Shown here one piece after another: positions 11,300-23,329 of a DNA stretch of 64,000 nucleotides. Both the position numbers and the translations under genes were made by a program. The notes below the pieces were generated by a model. It was given only the letters and a program-made list of their open reading frames with translations, did not search any database and had not been told where the DNA came from. Source of the stretch: Euclidia mi (lineage: Eukaryota; Arthropoda; Insecta; Lepidoptera; Erebidae); NCBI GenBank assembly GCA_944739405.2, contig OX123190.2, forward strand, positions 64,437,805 through 64,501,804, given 5' to 3'. Every line of letters starts with the position of its first letter. The stretch's first letter is position 1.

Positions 11300-13870
11300 A
11301 TTTATTTATTTAGGAAAGCTTACAGACTAATAACAACACATTTAATTAAATAAAAAAGAAGTTGCTAATTACAAGCTACCACATATAAATGCAATGTAAC
11401 AAAGATTAATTACATCAGTTACTGTTGTAAGTATACCTACTTGCTAAATCATACAATAAATACAATGTTGCAGCCATGTTCCGCCATAAAAAAGTAACTA
11501 AAAATGAGATTCATAATACACAAGTTAGTATAATTATATATTATTATAACAAAAAAAGTCAAGAAAATAATAATGAAAAGGTACACAGGAAAAAAACCGC
11601 AATCTAGGCTATATATGCCGATCGCTGCTAAAGAAGTCACAATTTATAAGTTTTTTTTATTTTTGGTCAAGTTAGTGCAGAATAAATCCAAATCTAATTT
11701 CCGTGGAATTTGATTAAATGATTCGGCGCAACGTAAAAGAAAAGAGTTCCGTCTGTATTTCGTTGTAGCAAAGGGAACGTGTAAGATCGGACGTTGTCGA
11801 AAAACTAATTGATTCATTCCAAGCTTGATGTTACCCATCAACTCAAGGCAATCAATCGTGTCATTGGCTATGTTTATAATGGTTCTTCTGAGTTCCAGAA
11901 GTAAAATATGATACCGTTTACAACGCTCGTTATAGTCAATAGAATATTGATTCGCTTTAAAATCTAAGTATCGCAAAAACTTTCTTTATACACCTTCAAT
12001 GCATGATATATATACCTGGTATTGAGGGTTCCATACCTGTGGCGCATATGCTAGATTGCTACGTACGTACATAGGCACAGTACAAAACGATTACTGTCTT
12101 AAGAGACCGAAAACATGAAGACGTAATGAGAGTAAGTAGAGTTCGTAATGTGATTGATGTGCATATCGAATAAAAGCTTTGAGTCCATGATAACACCAAG
12201 GTCTTTAACGTAGTCAACTTTCCTAATAAACTTATCATGAAGTTTGTAATCCGATCCTATGGTAAGTTTTTGACGACTAAATGTTATGTAACAACACTTT
12301 GCGATATTTAACTGTAGTTTGTTAAGTGTGCAACTGTGCAGTATGCTACAAATTTATCAAGGTCGTTTTGGAGTTTCCCTACATCCGATGCATCGTTAAT
12401 AATTTTGTGAATGTTCATGTCATCCGCGTATACATAGAAGTATATAAGAATTTAGGAAACAAGAATTTATATCTCCAGTGAATAGAGTAAACAATAGTGG
12501 GGTCAAAAGCAAACCCTGAGAAATTCCAGATGGGATTGAACACCAACCGAGAATTGAGAATTGAGAGTGATTTTCTATGTACGAGCTGAACCAGCGGTAC
12601 AAATTACCATGTATGCCGGCAGCAAAAAAATCTGTAACAGTATTTTGTGGTCAATTCGGTCAAAACAGTTTTGTTAATCTGTATAGATCACTACACACAC
12701 AATCTACCTAACTAACCTTTAGATATAAAATCATGAGATAGGATTAGATTTGATGTAGTGGATCGGCCGCATAAGAACCCATGTTGCTCAGCACCAAATG
12801 ATAATATAAATAATACGTTCTAGTACTTTAGAAAACAAACATAACTTTGAGATTGGACGATAATTCTCTACATTAGATTTATCACCTTTTTTAAATACTG
12901 GTGTAATGAACGCCGATTTTCATTTTAATGGAACTAAACCTTCTGTTACCGACCTATTATAAAAAGCATGCAGAGCAGTAAAACCAAACTATCGGCTAAA
13001 CTTGTTATAAATAATGGAGGGATGTAATCTGCCCCACCAGATTTAGTAAGATCCAAACCTTTTAAATATTTCATAACCTTTCCAGGAGAAAAATGTATTG
13101 TACTGATGTAATTTGTGCTTCTGCTGTTACCATTTAAAGTACTATACTCAAGTAGACAAGGCATATTGTCTACTTCTGGTTCCTGAAAAGTTGATCTAAA
13201 ATATATTGCGAATTAATTACTAATTTCTAGACCCATATTAGCTGATACATTCTTATTATATAGTACAGTGTACTAGGCAGTGAGGAGGTATTTTATCTAC
13301 TTTTAATAAAAGACCAAAAGGCCCTGGGGTTATTTAGGTTTGTGTATTCTACGTTAGTAATGTATTCGTCAAAACAAGTTTGTTCTAAGTCCACAGCTCG
13401 CCGGCGTAATGAAGATACCGTTAGATAGTCACTCATGTTACCATACAATTTAAACCTCCGGTGGTACTTTGACATTTTTTTACCACTTTTATAAGGCCTG
13501 AACTATACCAACGCGGATGAGAAGTTTGCCTGATAGATGTCATAGGTATAAATTTATCTCTGAGAGAATATAATCTGTCGTAAAAATGTTTAACTGACTG
13601 TTCCAACGGCTCAGTGCATAACAATAAATGTCAGTCTGTTTTATTAAGAGCAGATTTAATTGCATCGTAGTTACCCTTATGGACAAGATATTTTGAAGTT
13701 ATTTTGTCTGCAAACCGATGAATTTCTACAAAACCTACCTCCACAATCAAAGGTTTATGGTGCGGGTCTACGGGGATAACCAACGGGTCATCGCACTCCG
13801 CAACGCTTAAGAAGTCAGAGATCAAGTTAATCACAACTGTTTTATTACACATTATAATAATATTACAATG
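11300..13870 (-). pseudogene. Antisense Jockey-type LINE, 5'-truncated ORF2
   Basis: Reading the minus strand from about 13850 down. The linker before the RT includes RFADKITSKYLVHKGNYDAI, HPRWYSS, KYHRRFKLYGN and NNPRAFWSFIKSR. RT block 2 reads PVFKKGDKSNVENYRPIS near 12850-12920. The B motif is degenerate (SGISQG...PLLF) near 12530, and YADDMNIHK has the catalytic pair at 12419-12430. The C-terminal part runs to 11644 (AESFNQIPRKLD, then stop). The 3' untranslated region extends to about 11300, where the antisense tail appears as TATTTATTTATTTAGG. The endonuclease half is missing and several frames are needed to follow the RT, so the copy is dead. It is inserted in, or abuts, the last array unit. 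Confidence 0.75.
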
Positions 13871-13945
13871 TTTTACTAATAAATGCTAAAATATACTTAT
13901 TAAAATATAATTGCAGTCACTTATTACGCTATAGCGGGTATTAAG

Positions 13946-14225
13946 TAAAAACATCTTCTTCTGCCTGCCCTGGTCTCATATTACTTGGGGTCGGCGCAGA
14001 ATGTCTTTCTCTTCCATTCTCTCCAATCAGACGTCATCTCATCATTCACTCCCTTTTCATCCATGTCTCCACTCACACAATCCATCCATCTTTTCTTTGG
14101 TCTTCCTCTTGCCTTATATCCCTCAACTCTCATCTTCATCACCTTTCTAGTCACATGATTTTCATCCCTCCTCATTACATGCCCATACCAGGATAGACGA
14201 TTTTCTTTCAGCTTTACTTGCACCA
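13946..14225 (-). pseudogene. RTE-type LINE, C-terminal fragment
   Basis: The minus-strand frame 13981-14223 encodes the last 80 residues of an RTE ORF2: LSWYGHVMRRD, then GYKARGRPKKRWMDCV, DWREWKRKTFCADPK and stop. WYGHVxRR and GRPxxRWxD are the conserved C-terminal signature of this family; the RTE copy at 59.9 kb carries the equivalent WAGHIARR and GRRSRGRPP. The 3' untranslated part (GTAATATGAGACCAGGGCAGG on the minus strand) follows. The catalytic domains are absent. Confidence 0.75.
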
Positions 14226-14499
14226 GTGCAACTTTAAAAACATACGATTTTTCAAATGGACACAGTCAAACACAGGGCACTTCAATCATACAAATACGAA
14301 GAGTGACAAAAGCCGGTACGGCCGGACAGTGATTAGTCATAACGGGCAATACGATGCGCAGAATTATATACACTATGTGGCTTAAATTATATCTGTCTAA
14401 AAAAGTTAGTAAAATGTTTTTAATAGAAAAATAACAAGGCAGTATGTACATCGATAGACTTAGTTGGAATACGTGAATAGCACAACTCAACCAATAGTA

Positions 14500-15045
14500 T
14501 CTCGCACAAGAACATTATTAAGAGATTGTAATATAATTGACAAATAATCATACGATTCTTGCAAGGTCCATTTCTGACTTCACTATAATCACGTGCGATG
14601 AATCGGTTTTCTTTTTTTTTCTTGGCGTGCTTGACCCAGACGTAACGAAAGTCCTTATTTGCGGCTGCCTTCTTTGTTTTCGATAAAAGCAATTTATTTT
14701 CAAGTGTGGGGTGATCATTGACATGTATTTTCTGATTGCCCGTCAAACCTATGCGTCTTACTGTCAAAGGACTGCTTTTGGATGCTTGTCTAGCTGCTGC
14801 AATAGAATCCTCTTTCACGTAGCGATTACAGAAACTCACTATAATCGGTTTCGCACGCTCCTTTTCACGGGTCGGTACTCTTGTTATAAAGTTGACTTGG
14901 GTCTTGTTAACAGCTTAGTAGCTTATCTGATAACCAAGACTCGAGAGCATGTTGAACAAATTTTCGTTGTTTGGTTGAGGAACGCCTTTGATTTCCACGT
15001 TGTTCATACGCGCCCACTCACGTTCATACGCGGAGTCAGTACCCT
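14500..15045 (-). pseudogene. LINE ORF1 remnant of the FP/L1-transposase-22 type
   Basis: Minus strand: NNVEIKGVPQPNNENLFNML at 14940-15010, then TRVPTREKERAKPIIVSF, then CNRYVKEDSIAAARQAS and, in the 139-residue frame ending at 14420, NDHPTLENKLLLSKTKKAA and YVWVKHAKKKKENR. The pattern (VEIKGVP, TRVP...KPIIV.F, NDHLT..N..LL..K, YVWVK) is that of the RNA-binding ORF1 domain found in many insect LINEs and related to the baculovirus FP protein family. The frame shifts once near 14900 with a stop. No ORF2 is attached, and the RTE fragment at 13.95-14.2 kb appears unrelated. Confidence 0.6.
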
Positions 15046-15049
15046 TAAA

Positions 15050-15245
15050 TAAACTGAAACTGGTCTAGATAAGCGGACAAGCGACCGGTCTCCGCTTACT
15101 AGTCTAACCAGATGTGACTTAATATCAGCTTTTCCTCAGAGCGACTGCCGTTTGACCTACGCAACCCAAAGGGATAGCGGTATTACATGGTTTAGACCAA
15201 TAACAACAGTTATTTAAGGGTACTGACGCCGCGTAGCGACTGTCA
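15050..15245 (+). repeat. Interspersed repeat family L, copy 1
   Basis: Landmarks are CCGCTTACTAGTCTAACCAGAT, GAGCGACTGCCGTTTGACC, CGCAACCCAAAGGGATAGCGG and TAGACCAATAAC. Inverted relatives lie at 23330-23500 (tail GATAATGATGATGATTA) and 49440-49740. Non-coding, probably the tail of a LINE or a SINE. Confidence 0.7.
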
Positions 15246-15261
15246 ACAACTGTTCACGAGA

Positions 15262-15437
15262 GCCAAGAGTGATGGTTTAACATGCTCGCCGAGGCACGAG
15301 GCGAGCGATAATTAACAATTAAATACCAAATAACTCCGAAAAGTCAGTAGCGCGCGCGGTGGTTTCGAACTCCCCGCACGGCAGTCTGTTGGTATATCCT
15401 ACTGTCTAGTGGCTATCGTTGCCTGCTTTTTGGTTAT
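15262..15437 (-). mobile_element. Fragment of the tRNA-SINE family
   Basis: Shares AAGCAAGCGATAATTAACAATTTAA (here CGAGCGATAATTAACAATTAAAT), ACTCCGAAAAGTCAG and the remains of the B and A boxes (GGTTTCGAACTCCCC, CTAGTGGCTATCG) with the full SINE at 284-592. A second fragment lies at about 17245-17435 (CCTCACCGAATAGCAAGCG, CCCACTGCTGGGCAG). Confidence 0.6.
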
Positions 15438-16042
15438 TTAAGTTTTTTTAGTTAAATCATGATGGGGAAGCTGTCCTCATTAGATTTAATAACACACGGC
15501 AATGAATTGTCATAATATAAACATAAAAAGTCAAAATATAACATAAAATTAGTACAATTAGAAGACAATAATATTCTTCAAGATCTTAAAATAAAATGGG
15601 TTTCATCTCATGGCTATCTAAGGTTGTTAGTCAAAATATGATAAAATAAACTTTTGTTTAAAAAACGTGTCGACATAAATAACCTCCATTTTAGAATCAA
15701 ATCAAAATGTAACATCACAATGTCAGCAATAGTTACGAATTGACGAGCTCTCTATTAAGCTGAACTATTTTATATATCACAATAGTGACGAATACACTCC
15801 AGACGTGAATTGATTTGATGAAAACAATAATTTAGGGGTTTTCCAAGGCAGCGGCACAATACCATATATATATGCATTATTGCGTGTTTAATAAAGTTAT
15901 TAAGTATTTTTTTATAAATTAACTCCCTTGGAGTTCCAGTAGAGGCAACGAAGAATTGAGAACGAAGAAATAAGATGCGTGTGATATAAAAACATGAGAA
16001 ATACGGCTTAGTAAGGTAAAAAAAATGAATTTTACAAAATAC
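15438..16042. other. No gene seen
   Basis: AT-rich non-coding sequence next to the possible exon at 16043-16150. It could be intron. Confidence 0.4.
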
Positions 16043-16150
16043 AGATCTTATATACGGGTATACGTAATCCTTAGGTATTCCGTTTCTTTTCACTTCGATT
16101 GTTTTTCCAGACATTTCGCTTAAAAAGGCAGACGCTACATCACATATCAA
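16043..16150 (-). CDS. Possible internal exon of an unrecognised host gene
   Basis: On the minus strand the sequence TTTTCAG ends just before 16150, and a 108-base open stretch of 36 whole codons follows before a GT at 16042-16041. The encoded segment begins LICDVASAFLSEMSGK and ends YVYPYIRS. Codon use looks coding-like, there is a pyrimidine-containing acceptor, and the length keeps phase. The donor (GTATTT) is weak. I do not recognise a family, no partner exon was found, and the frame stays open beyond the donor as part of a 126-residue frame. It is the only stretch in the window that looks like non-transposon protein coding, and chance is a real alternative. Confidence 0.22.
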
Positions 16151-16550
16151 CTGAAAACGTGTAAATACTTACTCACAAATAGTGAATAAAATAACCGATA
16201 CATAGAATCCTGCAAATTCAGATCTATTGTGTGCACGAAGTGGCAACGTAGCAATGAGAGCTTTCGTTGGACGTCACATACGGCTAGCAATGAACGTATA
16301 GAATAAAGACGAAAGCGCCACTAGTTTTTGCGACGAAAATCAACGGAACTACGAAAATATTCTGTGCAGCAAGATTGGAAGAAAAATGACGTCCAATTTA
16401 TTTTTCATATTTTGACTTTTCTAGTATCAGGCGGACATTTCGCAAGCATTGCACGTAGTCTCCTATTTGACGTCCGATATACGGACGACTCAAGCAGGTG
16501 GACGCCACATTAGATGCAAAAATGGCCATAGTGGACGTACAATAGATTAC

Positions 16551-16552
<2 letters not shown>

Positions 16553-16594
<42 letters not shown>
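16553..16594. repeat. (AT)n microsatellite
   Basis: 42 bases of AT dinucleotide directly against the Helitron-like end at 16595. A run in the same position is lacking in the sister copies at 57.17 and 57.88 kb. Confidence 0.9.
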
Positions 16595-16595
<1 letters not shown>

Positions 16596-16800
16596 TAGAG
16601 GACGCCAGCAGCTACGCCTGCATTTTTTTAAATTTACGCGTTCTGGCAGACCCCGTGGGAATTTCGAGAAATCCCTTCTTAGTGCACCCCTACGGTCCCC
16701 AAGAAACATACATGCCAAATTTCAGCTTCCTGGGCCCAATAGTTTCGGCTCTAGCGTGTCTGTCAGTCAGTCAGTAACGCAAGGATTTTATATATTAAGA
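16595..16800 (-). mobile_element. Helitron-like short element, copy 1
   Basis: On the minus strand it starts TCTTAATATATAAAATCC and ends with a hairpin (GGCGTAGCTGCTGGCGTCC) followed by TCTAG and T. A 5' TC and a 3' hairpin before CTAG are the known ends of Helitrons. Near-identical sequence is at 57875-58083 and, truncated, at 57166-57315. All carry GGCAGACCCCGTGGGAATTTCG-like and TGTCTGTCAGTCAGTCAGTAACG-like stretches. Non-autonomous. Confidence 0.5.
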
Positions 16801-18144
16801 TATACCACGTAGGTACCTTTGTTTCGAATAACCGATATTTCGGCACTATTGCAAGCGCCATGTTCACGGATTATATATCCAGTAGAAAAATGTAAAAGTG
16901 ATAGCTATTAAGGACCACAAAAGTTTAAATTCCCATTACTGCAATGTTTCATCAAAACCTGTTTAAAGGTTCTTGCGTGATAGAATAAGGAACTTCTACT
17001 TCTATAAAAATGTAAGCATTTATAATAGAAGTAAAATATATATGAAATCTGGCACAAAGCGATACCAAATTCCAGTCCACCGAATACCTTGAATAGTTTT
17101 TGACTTCACAAGTGCGCCTGAAGACATCGAAGCTAAGTGCACTTTTGTGTAGTACTGAACATATGCAGATTGCCTTTTATTCGTTTTTATTCGCCTGAAG
17201 TCTAATTGGCTTGAGTGTTTCAAATTGTATGGATACTATTCGTTTAAATATTTACAGGCAGGTTTTCTTCGATTTTCCCCTCACCGAATAGCAAGCGTTC
17301 ATTAACAATTAAATACACCCAAGTTATCGAAGTCATTACAAGGGGCGTAATTCAATACCGATTGCGTAGCTGTCTTTTTGCTTTAGTAGGTTTTTTATAG
17401 CCTATCAAAGTGTCCCACTGCTGGGCAGTATATTATATCATAGGTACTTAATCCTACCGATCAACAAAACTAAAATTAATCTTATATTTTCGGCGATAAA
17501 ATGGTAATAGTAAATACCGGTGTGTTTTATTTTTTTATTGTCTCAGGAAATACTAAATTTTCATCTCTGCAAATTATTTAAAATACGTCTTTTACAAAAA
17601 AAAGCATATGTAACTGAAATTCAAATAAATTTCGACATAATACAGTAATGGCTCCACATGCCCTCACAAAAGATTCGAATGCAAACGCGAGTACGCTAAA
17701 CAAGAGTGTAATCAAATAACTTCCTAAGCGGATAAAACCGTTAGCGATACAAAGACTCACACAAACACACGCTTATGCATATACTTATACGCACGCAGTC
17801 TCACACCCTTTTCATTCTGCCACACACACACACACACAATCACACTATTTTTCAAACGTACGGCTAAGCCGTAAGTACACTCAAAGTACACGCTACGAGT
17901 CTCGCTTTTTGTGCTACGATATCTGCTGCAACCATGCTACAAACGCGCCACGTTCAATGAATGGCTACATCGTTTGAAAAGACGTTATAAAATAACATAC
18001 GTGCGCAACTCTTCCATTTAATTTTACATTTTCAGGTATAATACAAATTTGCTTAAATGCGGAATGTATTCTACACTTTGTAAACATATTAAAAAAATCT
18101 CAATAAAATTATGTAACCGGAGGTCTAAGCTGTGTCATAATTAT
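16801..18144. other. No gene seen; SINE fragment and (CA)n
   Basis: Contains a tRNA-SINE fragment near 17245-17435 and a short (CA)n run at about 17820-17839. The open frames are short and carry no recognisable domain. Confidence 0.45.
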
Positions 18145-18157
18145 ATGCTTTTTGAGC

Positions 18158-18620
18158 TTTTTTTTTTTCTCATGGTGGAAACCAAACAATTAACGGGCTG
18201 ACCCCCCTAGGCTGGGCCCCTAAAGGGGCTCAGTCCAGGGAGAGTGTGGTGACTCCCCGACGAGAAGCGCCGGGACTACCCACTAAAACCACCATGGTGT
18301 TCCTCCATCCGATCCCATTGAATGGCAGGGTCACGGGAACTACGTTTGTATAACTGCCGCGACCCCACCTGAGCTGGCCCACCGAAGCAGGCCCCGTCCC
18401 TCGCATGCATCCATCTGCATACATCATAATTTGTCCTCATACATCCTCTTTCATACTACGAGCGGAAAAGAACGACGTAGTCTACTAACGCTACGAGAGG
18501 CGCACGCGAAACACGTGCGCCGCCTCTCGGGCCTAGCGGACGGCGGGCAGTCAAAAACAGGCCCGAAGCCCGCTGGCGTGTACTCACGGTGGCCGGAGAT
18601 CGTTGAGCGCCCTCCGGCGA
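18158..18620 (-). mobile_element. 5'-truncated GC-rich LINE tail with poly(A) and 14-bp target duplication
   Basis: The direct repeat ATGCTTTTTGAGCT flanks the insert (18145-18158 and 18621-18634). A T run right after the left repeat is the poly(A) tail of a minus-strand retroposon. The body is strongly GC-rich compared with the surroundings. On the minus strand the 3' end reads GGTTTTAGTGGGTAGTCCCG, GAGTCACCACACTCTCCCTGG and GGGGGGTCAGCCCGTT before the A run. Base composition and this 3' sequence remind me of R1-clade LINEs, but no ORF2 codons are certain, so the clade is a guess. The overlapping open frames on both strands are composition effects. Confidence 0.75.
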
Positions 18621-18634
18621 ATGCTTTTTGAGCT

Positions 18635-20330
18635 GCTGGCGTAGCAAATGTCCTTTTGAATGGCGGGCCCAAGATTTATAGTTACGATAATAAATCTCTC
18701 TCATGTAAGATATTTTTATAACAAGTATTTTGTTAGTTTTGCAAATGATTTTCATAGAAAATAACTGTGTAGATTGGACTTCTATATTGACGAGGCAAAA
18801 AGGGTTATCTTATGACAGGATCAATAAAAATGTTGCTTAGAAATTTGTATTTGTGTATATTCAATAGGCTGATGATTAAGTGCTGTACAAGGAACATGTC
18901 TATGAATAATAATAATAACGGCTATATACGATAACGAACAATAACTACAATAAATGTGCCGCGCAGTCTTCACTTTTGGTTAGTTGAAAGTGCCACTTAA
19001 AAACAATACTGTCGTACTCCGTATAAAATGCACGGACCAGCGTTAAATCTGCCACTAAATTGTTTTTTATACAGAAATTAATGCATACATAGAGGGGAAT
19101 GGAAATGTATGGCCATAACACGGATCATAGTGTTAAATAATAAAATATATAAACATTAAGACAGAGATTTCTTATTAATTATAGTAAAAACTCGATTGTA
19201 AAGGTGACCCGACGAACTTCGTACTGTGTAACTGTCGATTCTTAAATATAATTTTTTATTTTTTTTCTCTCCGTAAGAACCATCCTCGTACTTCAAGGAA
19301 TATAATAAAAAAATAATTACAGAAATCGGTTCAGCTACTCTCGAGATTTGCACTTAGCAACACATTCAGCGATTCATTTTTTAAATATAGATCTGTTGCA
19401 AATACGTTTCGTTATCCCAGGGGCCAAATTAAGAAGGTTATAACAAATCAATTGTTCGAGTTTGTGAGCTGATTAAGTGGTATTCGGCTTACGGCCTATA
19501 CAACGTGCCGTAAGCCGATATAATATTAAGTATATAATTTTTATAGTGTAGCGCTTCGTATTGGTGACAGATTTAATTATCACCTGCGTATTCCTTTAAA
19601 ATTTCTTCCGATTAAAAGCAACTAATCGTGGGTAAGCAAGAAAAAAATAATACAAACAGTGTCCTTTATTTCGAGTAGAAAATAATAACAAAGGGCTAGA
19701 ATGGCCACAAGAACTGCGCGACCAAGCCATAGAGTACAAAAATGCCAAAAATCGTATCTTAAAAGTTTCCATTATTGATAAGTAACAAGTTTAACAGAAA
19801 ATGAACATTTATGTAAGTTCGACATTCTTATTAATTATCCTCCACTCTCATTAGATTATCATATTGTCGTGAAAGAACATGTAAATCCAAAGTAAGAAAC
19901 GACTTTATTATAATTTACATCTTACTTATGTATTATTTTAACCATTCCACAAAATATATCTTTGTAACTAAGCTATAAACTTGGACAGCCTAATAAGTAA
20001 AATCTTAATAGTATAAAAACAAACATTTTCAAATAAAACCGAGTGAGCAGTCGATGTGTGCACAAAGCAAATAAATATGACTAGAGCATAATATCATGAT
20101 GACCGAAACCTTTACAAATTGTACAAGACCTCTTCACCACAGAGTTAAAAATATTCATGATATTTCAATCTCATTTTAAGTACATATGTGATAAAAAGAT
20201 TTTTTTTAAAGAATAAATGAAACCTCACTGTACCTTATTTTTACCAATTTTTAATCACAAATAATATATACCTATATTAGCTTAATTTAAAGTAATCTAT
20301 ACGCAAACACAGCTTGTTAGCGCAGTACTA
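18635..20330. other. No gene seen; one short hairpin
   Basis: AT-rich. At 19481-19520 TATTCGGCTTACGGC and its reverse complement (one mismatch) surround an 11-base loop. Nothing else was recognised. Confidence 0.45.
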
Positions 20331-20334
20331 GATC

Positions 20335-21085
20335 GAAATAATATATGATAAATTAATTCAGTAGTACGAGATTGTGCACTCCCGCTAACTGTCTATATCG
20401 GTTGTCAACAATAGTGAAGCTTAGTGTCGGTGACGGGCTCAAGTGGCTCACTCGCACTGTTGTGGCGCCTGATTACTTGCTACGAGATGATAAAAGCTTT
20501 ATTCTAAGTAACGAAGGGAGAATATAATTATACGGTGGAATTAATTTGGTCACGGTGTGACCGTAACTGACGTAAAGTGATCGAAATTTCGGATAACATG
20601 TTAACGAGTTTTTGTTCAAAGTTTTTGGTTACGATAACCCCAGCGAAAATGTATAAAATCAATTTTTGATATATGTGACGATTAAAGTTTAGGTGATCGT
20701 TAGAATGATGATGCTGTCTCAATCTTACTATACAAGCTTTCACAGGACGCTGTATTTTTAATACTTGTTCATACTTTTTAATATTCCTCCAACATATATT
20801 TTGTTTTCTTGTTACATACGATATTATAGTAACAATATAACAAAAGATTTACCCAGTACTTCAGCTCCATAAAATAAATCTAATAAAGCTGATGGAGTGA
20901 TACTCGGCTAACCATTTATATTGATTGTCAATAACAGTAAAGCGCTTAATGGTGATGACTGGCAATATGTGGCGTCTGATTACTTGTGACGAGACGACCT
21001 TGACTATACTGAAAGTAACATAGCTATTACATGTACTAGATGCTTTTTGAAGCTGCTGCAAAGTGATCGAAACGTTGGGGAAAGT
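20335..21085. repeat. Two diverged direct copies of an unrecognised repeat
   Basis: Segments at about 20340-20595 and 20870-21080 share, in order, CGGTTGTCAACAATAGTGAAGC (against GATTGTCAATAACAGTAAAGC), GTGGCGCCTGATTACTTGCTACGAGA (against GTGGCGTCTGATTACTTGTGACGAGA) and AAAGTGATCGAAA followed by a T/C-GG motif. They are similar but clearly diverged. Non-coding. Confidence 0.6.
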
Positions 21086-21220
21086 GATATTATCGGTTAT
21101 CCTTTAAGATAAAACTTGTTTTAAATGATTGTATCACATTACTGAAAACGTAAGAAATAATAAGTAATGTATATACGAGTACAAATTAGTGTAAAATTTT
21201 GACATCACACTGGCGTAAAT

Positions 21221-21845
21221 CTATACTATAATAAAACTCAAAGAGTACTTTGTCAGTACATTGAATATTTTTGCGAAATTTCAATTGAATTGTGACATGT
21301 TATCAATACAATGTTTTTTGGAATTATTATATGTCTGTCTGTATGTTTGTTAAATCGTCACGCAATAACCAGTAAACGGATTTTGATGCAATTTTCACCA
21401 ATAAATTGCCTGAAGACCCGATTACAATCTTGGAAAACAATCTTCACGCTATCACCTATGGGAGCCTAGCAGTGTCATTCAATATATTTAATAGACTTGA
21501 ATTCGAGCAACACACTAAATTGTTTGCATTGAGATAGTGACAAACGTATAGTTTGTGTTTTTAGGTAACATTTAGTCTTTAGTTTATCAAAATCCGTTTA
21601 TTCTATCAAAAGTTATCGCAATTTAAAATATACATAGATATAATTATATACCCGCATTGGTTATCAAGTGATTCGGACTCAATTTGGGCAAAAGTTTGCT
21701 TTAACTTCTTTTCTAATTTTATATTGTCAGCGCTGGATCTTAACACCGATTTTGTCAGTGGTGCCATCTAGGGGTATTACTTAAAATTATTATTTTAGCG
21801 GTACTTTTGCCGACTTGCTCGCCACAAGAACTAGCTGGATTATAA
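21221..21845 (+). mobile_element. Helitron-like or short interspersed element, approximate ends
   Basis: Begins TCTATACTATAATAAAACTCAAAGAG and carries TATGTCTGTCTGTATGTTTGTTAAATCGTCACGCAATAACCAGTAAACGGATTTTGATGCAATTT, the well-known pattern of short insect repeats with a 5' TC. A CTAG lies near 21833. The 3' end is uncertain. Confidence 0.4.
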
Positions 21846-21992
21846 CACACGATATTTTTATGTTGTGCCTATGTGTTGCATATTCTGAATTACATTATTA
21901 CTGCAAATTTTAACCAACAATTCGATCAGTTACCGTTCAGTAGTTTTAGCGTGTAAGAGATACTAATAATTAACATCCATCCATAGGTACCT

Positions 21993-22058
21993 ACGTTTTA
22001 TAAAAGCGAAATTTTGTAATGATGTACCTATTCCATCCTCACAAACTTTCGCTTTTAT
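21993..22058. repeat. Foldback of about 66 bases
   Basis: TTATAAAAGCGAAATTTTGT at the left and ACAAACTTTCGCTTTTATAA at the right are near-perfect reverse complements around about 24 bases. Possibly a solo foldback remnant. Confidence 0.65.
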
Positions 22059-23329
22059 AATAGTAACTTAGTAGAAAATAGGGTAGGATAGCAGTACGGT
22101 AGGATAGGGTTTGTAACTTTTATTTGATAGTGCGTAGGTACGTACCTACTTTTAAATTCTTAGATAGAATTTGATTATACCTATGTCAATTCAGTAGCCT
22201 TTATTTCATCAAAATCCTTTCATTCAATCGCATGTTCGTAGTACCATATAATTTAATGTGATAGCATACAAAAGCTAAGTAGGTAAGCTCTGGTGAACCT
22301 TTGTAAAAATAACGGTTTATAAAACTGATCTACCATTTACTGGCAAATAAACGTATGGATTGATTCATAGCAACAAAAGTTCGAATTCTATTGTTCGCAA
22401 TATTTATACTGTTTGTGGAAAATCTTAACATTGACTTTAACGTCATTTGGTCACTGCCATCTAGTGCTAATAATTTAAACCACTTAAAATCTGCTTTCAA
22501 TGATTGTTACTAGATATCGTTGACTAAATAACGTAAGTTACTGTTAAGATTCTCCGAAAGCAATATAAATACCAAAACAAAGCTAGGACGCTATCAATTA
22601 GGTAGCGGGTACAGGTTACTACCATGGTTTTATAACTTAGAACAAAGTTGAATAGAATCTCATTTATTTACATAAAATAAGCGCTATATGACAGTAGAAC
22701 TCACTTTTTTACATTATTACTGATTTACTTACGTTTAATTATTCTTATAATATTTTTTTCTAAATACAAAAAAGGTCTTAAATTTTTCTCCATAAAATAT
22801 CTTTAAATAACATTTTTTTTTGAAGACAATGTTAAAATGTTTAACGAATTTTAATGTTTCTTAATAGTCTGATTTTCTAACGATGAGCAGCTGTCAAACT
22901 ATAGAGTAAAGTAATACTACATTGTCAAACATGTGTCAAATTGGACATAAAAGCTTTTTGAAAATTTAAAAATCTCCGTTATTTTCTTTTGTGTGAATAG
23001 ATGTGTTTCTTATTTCTTGTGCATTATCTGCGACGACCCAGCTTGTGATTCTGACGATCCTTCTTTCTTCAACTACTGCGGCAACATATTGGACTCTGAT
23101 TCCCGCACTCTTCGCCTAGGTTCCCATCTTAATCGAGAAATTTTGCATTCCACTGTAATTCAGCCACATTCAAAGCAATGTCAACAAGAAAAGGTTGTGT
23201 TTGGAACTGTAATAAAATTTTTGTGTAATTAAAGCCACTTTTATAAGTCATCTACTGATCTTAAGGATATCGTTTTATATGTAAAGTTTCCTTAAAGTAA
23301 TGGGCAGTCATTTTAAGGCATCAGTACTT
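22059..23329. other. No confident gene
   Basis: Non-coding except for a 79-codon open frame at 22993-23232 without a recognised domain. The bases at 23178-23213 would read MSTRKGCVWNC, which resembles the start of a THAP zinc finger and would fit upstream of the P-element remnant at 23.75 kb, but the frame stops a few codons later. I do not call it. Confidence 0.35.

Noticed and set aside
18230..18755. Several overlapping open frames on both strands
   Set aside because: They lie in a GC-rich 5'-truncated retroposon with clear target duplication and poly(A).
22993..23232. 79-codon protein with many Cys and Asp
   Set aside because: No domain, no splice support; Cys spacing does not fit a known finger.
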